NCBI RefSeq assembly: GCF_030445035.2
Contig: NC_080695.1
Location: forward strand, 806,001 to 870,000
From: Dasypus novemcinctus
Lineage: Eukaryota; Chordata; Mammalia; Cingulata; Dasypodidae
Direction of reading: 5' to 3'
DNA: 64,000 bases
Notes under the pieces: model-generated
The model's input: the letters and a program-made list of their open reading frames with translations, nothing else
Told to the model about the DNA's origin: nothing
Databases searched by the model: none
Shown here: in pieces, positions 52,510-64,000 of the stretch
Position numbering within the stretch: the first letter of the stretch is position 1
Layout of the letters: each line of letters begins with the position of its first letter
Translations under genes and position numbers: made by a program

Positions 52510-55500
52510 AAATAATTCCTTGAAAGTAATAACACTGAATATCAATGGTTTAAACTCACCTATCAAAAGATTCAGACTGGGAGACTGATAAGGAAATATG
52601 ACCCATCTATATGCTGTCTACAAGAAACACATCTTAGGCCCAGGGATTAAAGGAGGTTGAAAGTGAAGTGCTGGAAAACAATCTTACAAGCAAACAATAA
52701 CCAAAACAAACAAACAAAAAAGGCAGAAGTAGCTATATTAATATCAGACAGAATAGACTTTAAATATGAAACAATGTGAGAGACAAAGAAGTGTAAGTGA
52801 TAATCTTTCAAGAAGAATGAACAATCATAAACATTTATGCTTCTAACAAGGGCACCTCCAAATACGTGAGGCAAACCCTGGAAAAACTAAGTGAAAGAAT
52901 AGATACCTCTGCAGTTATAGTGGGAGATTTTAATACACCACTATCAATTTTAGACAGAACATCTCAAAAGAGAATCAATAAAGAAACAAAAACTTTGAAC
53001 AGTATATTAGAGGAGCTGGACCTAATAGACATATATAGATCATTCCACCCGAATACAGCAGGATATACATTTTTCTCAAGGGCACATGGATCATTCTCCA
53101 AGATAGACCATATGCTAGGCCACAAAGAAAGGCTCAATGAATTCAGAAAGATTGAAATCATACAAAATAATATCTCTGACCACAGTGGAGTGAAGCTGGA
53201 AATCTGCAAGGGCCGGAGGCCCAGATTTCACACCAAGATATGGAAATTAAACAGCACACTCTTAGAAAAACAGTGGGTCAAAGAGGAAATCTCAAAAGAA
53301 ATTAATAACTACCTTGAAACTAGTGAAAATGATAATACCACATACCAAAACTTATGGGATGCAGCAAAAGCAGTACTGAGAGGGGAATTTATAACCATAA
53401 ATTCATACATCAAAACAGAAGTAAGAGCAAAATAGAAGAACTAACTGCACATTTGGAGGAATTAGTGAAAAAACAACTAAGTAACCCTACAGGAAGAAGA
53501 AAGAAAGAACAAAGATAAGAGCAGAACTAAATCAAATAGAAAATAAGAAAGCACTTAAAAAGATAAACAAAACCAAGAGCTAGTTCTTTGAGATCAAAAA
53601 ATTGACAAACCCTTAGCTAGACTAACAAAGAAAAAAAGAGAGAAGATGCAAATACACAAAATAAGAAATGAGAATGGAGATATCACCACTGACCTGACAG
53701 AAATAAAGACTATCACGAGAGGATACTTTGAAAAACTATATTCCAACAAAAATGACAATTCAGAAGAAATGGACAAATTCCTAGAAACACATAAGCAGCC
53801 TATATGGATGACAGAAGAAGTTGATGCTCTCAACAAACCAATCACAAGTAAAGAGATAGAATCAGTCATTAAAAACCTCCCAACTAAGAAGAGCCCAGGG
53901 CCAGACGGCTTCACAGGTGAATTCTACAAAACATTCCAGAAAGAACTAACACCAACCCTGCTGAAACTCTTCCAAAAATCGAAACAGAAGGAACATTACC
54001 TAATTCATTCTATGATGCCAACATTACCCTAGTACCAAAGCCAAACAAAGACACCCCAAGAAAGGAAAATCACAGACCAATTTTCCTAATGACGTACATG
54101 CAAAAATCCTCAACAACACATTAAACGAATTATACACCATGACCAAGTGGGATTCATTCCAGGTATGCAAGGATGGTTCAACATAAGAAAATCAATCAAT
54201 GTAAGACATGATATAAACAGGCAGAAGGAAAAAAATCACATGATTATATCTATAGATGCAGAAAAAGCTTTGGACAAAATATAGCACCCTTTCTTGATAA
54301 AAAACACTGCAAAAGATCGGAATACAAGGAAATTTTCTGAACATGATAAAGAATATATATGAAAAACCCACAGCCAACATTGTTTACAATGGTGAAATCT
54401 GAAAATCCTTCCCTCTAAGATCAGGAACAAGACAAGGATGCCCACTATCACCTCTTCTATTTAACATTGTCTTAGAAGTTCTTGCTCGAGCACTGAGGCA
54501 AGAACCAGATATAAAAGGCATTCAGATTGGAAAGGAAGAAGTCAAAATTTCATTATTTGCAGATGACATGATCCTATATATAGAAAACGCTGAGAGGTCT
54601 ACAACAAAGCTTCTAGAACTCATAAATGAGTTTAGCAAAGTCGCAGGTTATAAGATCAATGTGCAAAAATCAGTAGCATTTCTGTACACCAATAATGAGC
54701 AAGCTCAGTAGGAAATCAAGAAATAAATACCATTTACAATAGTCAATAAAATCAAATACCTAGGAATAAATTTAACTAAAGATGTAAAAAACGAATACAC
54801 AGAAAACTACACAAGACTGTTCAAGGAAATCAAAGAAGACCTAAATAAATGGAAGAATATTCCCTGTTCGTGGATAGGAAGACTAAATATTATTAAGATG
54901 TCTATCCTATGAAAAGTGATCTACACATTCAAAGCAATCCCAATAAAAATCAATACAGCCTTCTTTAGGAACTAGAAAAACTAACTATGAAATTTATTTG
55001 GAAAGGAAAGAGGCCCCGAATAACCAAAGACATATTGAAAAAGAAAAACGAAATTGGAGGAATCACACTACCTCACTTCAAAATATACTACAAAGCTACA
55101 ATAGTGAAAACAGCATGGTATTGGCATAAGGAGAGACACACAGACCAATGGAATCGAATTGAAAGTTCTGATATAGAACCTCATATATATAGCCATATAA
55201 TATTCGATAAAGACACCAAACCCTCTCAACTGGGAGAGAATGGCCTATTCAACAAATGGTGCCTGGAGAACTGGATATCCATATGTAGAAGAATGAAAGA
55301 GGATTACCATCTCACACCTTATACAAAGATCAACTCAAGATGGATCAAAGACCTAAATATAAGAGCCAAGACCATAAAAACTTTGGAAAGCAGTGTAGGG
55401 AAACGTCTACAAGACCTTGTATAGGAAATGGCTTCATGAACTTCACACCAAAAGCACAAGCAGCAAAAGAACAAATTGATAAATGGGACTTCCTCAAAAT

Positions 55501-56079
55501 GAAAGCCTTCTGCACCTCAAAGGAGTTTGTCAAGAAAGTGAAAAGAAAGCCTACACAATGGGCAAAAATATTTGGTAACCATATATCTGATAGGAGACTT
55601 ATAGCCTTCATATATAAAGAACTCCCATATCTTGAAAATAAAAAGAGAATCCATTTTAAAAATGGGAAAAAGGTTTAAACAGACACTTCTCCAAAGAAGA
55701 AATACAAATGGCTAAAAAGCACATGAAAAAATGCTCCAAATCTCTAGCTATCAGGGAAATGCAAATCAAAACTACAATGAGATACCATCTTACTCCCATA
55801 AGATTAGCAGCTAAGAAAAAAACAGAAGACTACAAATGCTGGAGAGGATGTGGAGGAAGGGGAACACTCATCCACTGCTGGTGGGAATGCAGAAGGATCC
55901 AACCATTCTGGAGGACAGTTTGGCGGTTTCTCAAAAAACTAGCCATAGATTTGCCATATGACCCAGCAATGGATATACCCAGCAATGGTATATACCCAGT
56001 AGAACTGAAAACAAGGACACAAACCGATATACACACACCAATGTTCATAGCAGCATTGTTTATTATTGTCAAAAGTTGA
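52510..56079 (+). pseudogene. L1 ORF2 of L1-2, multiply frameshifted
   Basis: The endonuclease is readable at 52866-53435 ([15 protein letters not shown]). The RT region follows at 53646-54032 and onward, including [10 protein letters not shown] near 54430 and an intact FADDM core near 54560. The C-terminal zinc-knuckle region is at 54987-55424 and 55708-56079 (a Cys-rich CWRGC...HCWWEC arrangement). Stops or shifts fall near 52590, 52780, 53435, 53590, 54032, 54398, 54708 and 54910. All domains are present but not in one frame. Confidence 0.85.
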
Positions 56080-57218
56080 AATCAACCCAAATGCCCATCA
56101 ACAGATGAATGGATAAATAAAACGTGGTATATACATACAATGGAATACTACTCAGCTTTAAGAACAAATACACTACAAACACACGTGATAACATAGATGA
56201 ATCTTGAGAACCTTATGTTGAGTGAAGCAACCCAGGCATTGAAGGACAAATACTACATGACCTCAATGATATGAAATAAGTAAACCAAGCTGCCTCAGAG
56301 AGCTAGAGACTGGATGATAGGCTTACAGGAAAATGGGGGCAGAGAAAGGATGTAAGCTGACATCTACATGGGTGAAATCTATGATAAGCTGGAGGTAAGT
56401 ATGTGTACAAGGAAGGGATAAAATGGGGGCATACGGGTACCTTTGGGTGGGGCTTTGCGGGCTTGAGGGGGGCTAGGGATGGATGGGTAATATTGCCCAA
56501 GAAATTGGGGGGAGGGTGGGGCAACATACAACATAGGAGATTGTCAGGTATTTGGTTGAGAGTACAATGCTGAGAAAACCTTTCCAAAAATATAATAAGG
56601 AAAATTACCTGTTTAAGATGCTTAAAGGGGATAATCTGATGCAGGACAGGCTCCTAGGGAATATGTGAATGCTCATTTTGCCATAGTGGGCTATATCATT
56701 GGATGGAGACCCATATAATGATAGTGACGGTATACCCACATCCTGGGGAGGACTGATGCCACCAAATAGAGGGAACTGTATCTCTCAAGAGAAATGGTGG
56801 CTCCCAGGGCATTAGGGCAGTTGAGCATGTCAAGCCCTCAACACTGTTGCAAGTATCTCTGAACATGGCCCTTCAAGCAATGAAGATGGACTGTCACTGT
56901 GGGCCCTAAGGGGAGGGGGAAAGAGGTATTGAATAGATGGAACCAAGGTAATTATGTGGGCAATAGAAGTGTTCCACAAGATTATGCAAGGATGGATATA
57001 AGGCATGTTAGATTACACCAAAAATATATAGAGGCTGAAAGGCTAAAATGTAAATCATACTGTAAAACATAAGATAACTAAAAATTTAGAAAATTGTATA
57101 GTCTAAAATATAAACCACAATGTAAACCCAAATGTTACCTTGTTTGAAAGCTATTGTCTCAATATCTGTACATCAGTTTCAGTAAATATAGTATGAATAT
57201 GTAAAAAAAAAAAAAAAA

Positions 57219-59400
57219 GAGCAGCGGAAGCCGTGGTGTGACTTGTAGTCTCCTCATTGTTTCACACCTCCACGGGGCCAGGCCAGGATCTGCCCCAAGT
57301 GGTGGCGGGACGCCAGAGCCTGGCCGCACGCACGGCACGTCCACTGTCTCTGGTCCCTCTGCTCCCCTGGCCCTGGTACCTGGACCCCCACCCCCGATTC
57401 CCGAGGCCCCAGGTCCAGAGCAGGTCAAGCCTCCCTGCCAGGTCAGGGCCCCTGGGCAGGGAGGGGGACGTTGCCCAGCTGGGCCTCCAGGGGCATCCGT
57501 GCCTCCCTCCTGGGGGCCACCTGTGCCACCTGATTTCCGTGGACTCGAGGGAGCTGGTCCAGACTCCCCGTCCTACCCGGGCCCCCGGGCTCTCGGGGTT
57601 GGGGCCTCTGACACGTGCAGAGATGGGGGTCCCGGGCAGCCTGCGGCCCCTGCTGGAACCAGCGTCCTGGAGCTGCACGGCGCCGTCTGGGCGCAGGCGG
57701 GTCCCCGAGCAGGGGCAGGGGCGCCCGGACTCCCCTTGGTGGGCGCGTGCTGGGCTCCGTCCCCCAAGGTCGGGGACGCCCGGGGCCTGCCGGGGTCCAG
57801 CCCCACCCGCTGCCCTGGTCCCAGGAGCCCGTCCTGGGCGGAGGTGAGAGGCCTCCACGCGACGCTGAGCACAGCGCTCGGCTCCCGGGGCGGCCCCACT
57901 GCCCCCCTTGTCCTGCTGGCGAGTCTGCCGCCCCCGGGCCGGGGTCTCCCCTCCTCGCTCCCCTTGCAGGGTGGGCTCAGGACCAGCACCCAGGGCCGGC
58001 TGGGATGGAGGGAGCTCTGGGCAGCCTGTCCTTGGGGGGCAAGGCCCCCTGGCAGCCCTGACTGCAGAGCGGGTCCTGGGGGACCCCCTGGCCCCGCCCT
58101 GAAGAGCCCCCTGTTCCAGGACGGCGTCCCCTGGCAGGAGCCCCCTCTGACCGGGGGTGTCTGAGCAGCAGGGCTGGAGGCCCCGCCCCTCCCGGGGTCC
58201 ACTGCCTCGGGGGCTCCAGGGCCGCCGTGTGCCTTGATCTGAGGCCTCGGGAGGAAATGGGGTCACCCCCTTCCCTGCCCCAGCTGGCGGGGGTTGGGCT
58301 CAGGCCCCTCCCCGAGGATGGAGACCCCGAGGCGCATCTACAGCGGCCCCAGGCTGCCCCGGTGGGTCTGGGCTCCAGGAGCCCCCAAAGGCTCCCGGCA
58401 GCCCCCAGTGCCCCTCCCTCCCGCCACACCCCTCCTCCTCCCCAGCGCGTCCTGCCCCCTCAGGGTCCCTGCCCAGGTCAGCTCCAGGAGGAACCGGCCC
58501 AGGGGCTGCACCCAGGCGCCCCCAGCCCCCCGCTGCTTGCAGCAGGGACAGGAAAGCAGTTCAGGGCGGGGCCCAGGGATGGGGCTTCATGTCCAGCCGA
58601 GGGCGTGGCTCGAGGACCTGCGGTGACCCTCGTCCTAGGGCCCCCGGGGGCCACACGGGGGACACTGAGGCACGCACGTCGCAAGTGCACACAGACAATG
58701 CACACGGTCACCTCCAGAAATGCCCTTAGCCCTTAGCACTCCCCGTCTCTGAGGAGCAGCTGCGCTGCCGCAGTGGCCGTTTGTTCAAATGGCTTTGGGG
58801 GAACGCCAAGAGCCCCAGTCCTTGGCTCAGTGGGGAGGTGGGGCCCTGGGCGCACCCCAACTTCTAGGTGCTTATATTCTGCTCCCGCGCGCGCCCGTGT
58901 GGAGACCGGAGGAACTGCGGCCGCCGAGGCCCTTGGGGTCGTTGAGCCTCCAGCCCGGGGTCGGGGGTGGCGCGGGTGGAGGGGCACGCGGGGCGCTCTG
59001 GGCAGGGGGGACCCAGGCTTCCAAGCGCCCAGGCCCAGGCCTCGGGCGCAGCCGACGAGGCGAAAGGAGGCTCAGCAGCGTCCACGGGAGCCCGCGAGGG
59101 GCCGGGGTCGGGTCCCCACGCGCAGCGTGGGCGGCGCCTCCCTCCTTGGGCGCGTGCGGCTCCCGGCCCCCCCCCCCCCGGGGTCCCCATGGCCCTTCCC
59201 TGTTGTTCCCTGCGTTTGGGATCCGCAGGCCACTGTCCGCCTCCATCCTAGAGAAGGAGGCTGCTTCTTTCCTGCCGCCCAGCGCAGGGTCCCTGCCACC
59301 CCGAGTGGGCGGGGTCACACGCGAGGTCCGAGGAGGCCCCCATCTCCACGGGGGCAGCCGCAGAAGGCCCCGCCCCGCCTCCCGCTTCCTGGGCTGGGGG
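57219..59400 (+). repeat. GC-rich upstream duplicon of gene C
   Basis: Inverted copy of 24632-26884 (see copy A block). A piece also recurs directly at 62480-63600 in the A orientation, and 57935-58080 recurs at 1-150. CpG-dense at 58870-59180. Long open frames (up to 334 codons) are compositional; the frame from 58773 to 59774 runs into the signal-peptide exon only by chance. Confidence 0.8.
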
Positions 59401-59468
59401 ATAAAGGGGCGCCCGCGCCCCAGAGCAGAGCCCCTTCCCCCCCCCACCCACCCCCGCCTCCCCTGCAG
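59385..59468 (+). promoter_or_regulatory. Gene C core promoter and shortened leader
   Basis: A TATA-like ggggataaagg lies at 59397-59407, with an ETS-like cttcct at 59386. The distance from TATA to ATG is 68 bases against 118 in copy A. About 50 bases present in A, including the first-exon splice donor AAG/gtaagg, are missing here. The ccctgcag acceptor before the ATG remains but has no partner donor, so the leader is probably unspliced. Confidence 0.6.
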
Positions 59469-61358
<1,890 letters not shown>

Positions 61359-61584
61359 CCGAGGCGCGTCCGGGCGCGGCCCCTGCGCTTCTCCCCGGGG
61401 CTCAGCCTTCTGCTCCCCACGGCGCTGCCCCCCGGCCCCTGCTCCCCGCCCTCTGCCCCTGGCTCCAGCGTGCTGGCCTTCCCGGACAGCGGGGAGCAGA
61501 GGCAGGGGACAGGCTCCCAGGCTCTGTGTCCCACAGGGGGGTGGAGATGGCCCAGGACCACCAACACCTCCCCCATCTGTGCCT

Positions 61585-61590
61585 ATTAAA
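61585..61590 (+). terminator. Poly(A) signal of gene C
   Basis: ATTAAA, 227 bases after the stop codon, conserved in copies A (22301-22296, minus) and B (37487-37492). Confidence 0.8.
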
Positions 61591-62087
61591 CTCGGTGGAA
61601 AGCAGCTGGCGGTCGGTGTCCTTGTCTGTGGCAGTGACCAGGGGGCCTCGGGGGCTCTGGGTACTGGGGGGGAGCGGGGCCAGCCTGGGCGTTTGCACCT
61701 CTCGGCCTCCTCCTGCCCTGACCTCTGTGGGGTGGGGGTTGTTGGGTGGCTGGTCCCCAAGACTCAGCGCAGCCCCTGCCCTCAGGTCTCCCCTTTCACC
61801 CTCCCCCCCTCCCTCCCACCCCCTCTTCTCTCATCCCCCTTCCCTCTTTCCTCCTTTCTCTCCATCGCTCAGTTTTTCCATCTCTCTATTCCTGGATTGG
61901 GGTCAGATCTGTGGATCCTGGGATCTTGTTTGCAATGGAAGATGCCACTTTTTGTGGACCTGGCTGAGGGCACGTCCCTCCTGTCACCCGAACATGGGGA
62001 CAAGCCTGGAACCCCCGCCCTGGCCCCTGCACACCCTGCTGACTCACTTTTTATCCAGGTCTCAGTTTCCCAAATTTCCCACTATCA
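61591..62087. other. 3' flank of gene C, non-coding
   Basis: Contains a C/T-rich tract (61790-61860). Matches the flank of copy B and, up to 61775, the flank of copy A before the assembly gap. Confidence 0.6.
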
Positions 62088-62660
62088 GCAAGACATGTCC
62101 GTGCCCCCCTCTGTAGACCGGCTGGCGTTGAACTTGGGGCGCGGAATGCCCTGGGTCACCCTCGTCAGCTGGTCGTACCTGTAGAGCCCTAACTGCCCAC
62201 CTGGACCCTAAAGGCACAAGCTTCCAAATCTTCCCTGGGGGAGACCAGAAGCTTCTCAGGGGGAGGTGGTGGTGGGGGCACAGGGGCCTGGGCTCAGCGC
62301 ACAGCAGGGACCTCCCAGGGGCTCAGAGCCAGGGGCGCCCCTCACTCTGGAACGGCCAGTCTACAGCCCTACTGAGTCACCCCCAGGCCTGGACCCTGAG
62401 CCCAATTCCCATAGCGCCCTCTGGGAGAAAAGGAGAGAAAACCAGCCCTGCCCCCCAGGACGGAGGCGGTCCCCAAACGCAGGGAACGACAGGGCAGGGT
62501 CACGGGGACCCCGGGGCGGGCCGGGAGCCGCACGCGCCCCTGGAGGGAGGCGCCGCCCGCGCTGCGAGCGGGTATCCGACCCCGGCCCCTCGCGGGCTCC
62601 CGTGGGCGCCGCTGAGCCTCCTTCCGCCTCGCCGGCTGCGTCTAAGCTCTGGGCCTGGGC
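62088..62660 (-). pseudogene. Mastin-like relic D2 (exon 4 piece plus upstream block)
   Basis: The minus strand holds part of exon 4 (about 62237-62088) and intron-3 sequence, then joins near 62440 to the block that lies upstream of the promoter in copy A. It has the same deletion of exons 1-3 as relic D1. An in-frame TAG-type change and several substitutions show it is not functional. It lies tail-to-tail with gene C. Confidence 0.75.
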
Positions 62661-63600
62661 GCTTGGAGGCCCGGGTCCCCCCTGGCCAGAGCGCCCCCGC
62701 GTGTCCCTCCGCAGCGCCGCCCCCCACCCCGGGCTGGAGGCTGAGCGGCCCCAAGGGCCACCGCGGCCGCAGTTCCGCCTGTGACCACACGGGGGCGCGC
62801 AGGGGTCGCCCTCTGGGAACAGGCCCGCCCAGAAGTCAGGGTGCGCCCACTGAGCATCAGGGCTGGGGCTCCTGGGGGTCCCCCAAAGCCACTTGGACAA
62901 ACGGCCACTGCTGCAGTGCAGCTGCTCCTCAGAGACGGGGAGGGGGTCCACGGTTAACGGCATTTCTGGGAGTGACCATGTACATTGTCTGTGTGCCCGT
63001 GGGACGTGTGTGCCTCAGTGCCCCCAGTGTGGCCCCCGGGGGCCTAGGACGAGGGTCACCGCAGGTCCTCGAGCCACGCCCTTGGCTGGACTTGAAGCCC
63101 CGGGAAGCCCCATCCCTGGCGCCGGCCCTGAACTGCTTTCCTGTCCCTGCTCCAAGCAGCGGGGGGCTGGAGGCGCCTGGGTGCAGCCCCTGGGCCGGTT
63201 CCTCCTGGAGCCGACCTGGGCAGGGACCCTGAGGGGGCAGGACGCGCTGGGAGGAGGAGGGGTGTGGCGGGAGGGAAGGGCACTGGGGGCTGCCGGGAGC
63301 CTCTGGGGGCGCCTGGAGCCCAGACCCGCCGGGGCAGCCTGGGGGCCGCTGTAGATGTGCCTCGGGGTCTCCATCCTCGGGGAGGGGCCTGAGCTCCAGC
63401 CCCCGCCAGCTGGGGCAGGGCAAGGGGTGACCCCCATTTCCTCCCGAGGCCTCAGATCAAGGCACACGGCGGCCCTGGAGCCCCCGAGGCAGTGGACCCC
63501 GGGAGGGGCGGGGCCTCCAGCCCTGCTGCTCAGACACCCCCGGTCAGAGGGGGCTCCTGCAGGGGACGCCGTCCTGGAACAGGGGGCTCTTCGGGGGAGG
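62480..63600 (-). repeat. Upstream duplicon copy attached to relic D2
   Basis: Collinear with 24856-25985 in the same orientation (and inverted relative to 58140-59220), including the tttggacaaacgg block at 62893, the catttctgggagtgacca block at 62962 and the cagcggggggctgg block at 63156. GC-rich; no gene. Similarity to A ends at about 63600. Confidence 0.85.
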
Positions 63601-64000
63601 CCCCCAGGACATGCTCTGCTCTACTCAGACCCAGACCCCCTGCACATGGCAGAGGCAGCACCTGGGGGCCGCCAGGGGCGGGGAGGCTCCTTGGTGGGGA
63701 GCATGGAGGGGGCTCTAAGACAGGATCAAGGCAAAAGAAGCGCCTGGCGAGGAGGGGCCGGGACAGAGTTGGGGCCAGGTCACGTGAGTGGAGTGCAGGG
63801 CGGAGGCTCAACGCTGACACCCCAGCACTGAGAAGCCGCGGGGGCTTCGTGACTCACGCTGGGAAGAGCCATCACGGGCAGCTGGCAGGGGCCACCACCC
63901 CACAGCCCAAGGCGTGTCCACGAGTGAGCGAGAAAAGGGTCAGCGCTGATGGCCGGGACGCAGGGCGCGTCAGGGAAGAGGAGCCCGGGGCCCTGGACCA
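63601..64000. other. Unassigned GC-rich sequence to the window edge
   Basis: No gene, exon or repeat recognised. Confidence 0.4.

Larger units (their letters stand above)
49500..57218 (+). mobile_element. L1-2: long L1 with two 5' monomers and poly(A) tail
   Basis: In order: two 5' monomers (anchors at 49574 and 49783, 209 bases apart), a pyrimidine-rich leader tract (50570-50815), ORF1 (51458-52428), ORF2 (about 52510-56079), a shortened 3' UTR and an A-run at 57203-57218. It is collinear with L1-1 and keeps the 1.2 kb of ORF2 that L1-1 lacks. The 3' UTR stops at the point equivalent to about 14370 in L1-1, so it lacks the last 2 kb. The tail abuts the GC-rich duplicon at 57219. No target-site duplication was found. 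Confidence 0.85.

Overview
The window is mammalian nuclear DNA, most likely from an armadillo (Xenarthra, probably Dasypus novemcinctus). The main clue is the tRNA-derived DAS-type SINEs, two of them intact between clear target-site duplications. The many L1 elements with monomeric 5' leaders and very long 3' UTRs fit this. There are no bacterial features. GC-rich, CpG-containing duplicon sequence alternates with AT-rich retrotransposon blocks, and one 500-base N gap (21631-22130) is present.

The only host gene family I can recognise is a small cluster of mastin/tryptase-like serine proteases (chymotrypsin fold, S1). Copy A (minus, about 22296-24631), copy B (plus, about 35391-37492) and copy C (plus, 59469-61358, poly(A) signal at 61585) share the tryptase layout: a signal-peptide exon, then exons carrying His57, Asp102, the 160-182 region and Ser195, with intron phases 1-2-1-0. 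Two minus-strand relics, D1 (about 37985-38486) and D2 (about 62088-62660), lie tail-to-tail behind B and C. A and B are pseudogenes: Ser195 is Phe in both, and both have lost splice donors and carry frameshifts or deletions. C can be joined into a 276-residue open frame with the catalytic triad present. However, it has Asn in place of Asp194 and has lost the 189-191 segment including Cys191, so it is probably a catalytically weak or inactive homologue, or a pseudogene in the making.

The cluster grew by segmental duplication. A block around A (22131-26884) is inverted relative to a block around C (57219-61775). The B+D1 unit (35391-38486) is a direct repeat of the C+D2 unit (59469-62660). Further pieces of the upstream block occur at 62480-63600 and at the window edge (1-150).

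The rest is mobile DNA. A near full-length L1 (7413-16442) has a 14-bp target-site duplication, about 205-bp 5' monomers and a roughly 3-kb 3' UTR, and holds a nested L1 fragment. A second long L1 occupies 49500-57218, a 5'-truncated L1 44273-48925, and an older minus-strand L1 about 16545-19600, broken by a solo LTR that itself holds a SINE. A decayed betaretrovirus-like provirus lies on the minus strand (38487-44272) with a tRNA-Lys3-type primer-binding site, and contains a solo LTR and a SINE. Other elements include a minus-strand LTR with an unusual inverted repeat at its U5 end (31587-32092), a CA-rich simple repeat of about 0.9 kb (30245-31170) and a 20-bp minisatellite (34820-35170). 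I see no CRISPR arrays or true tRNA or rRNA genes.
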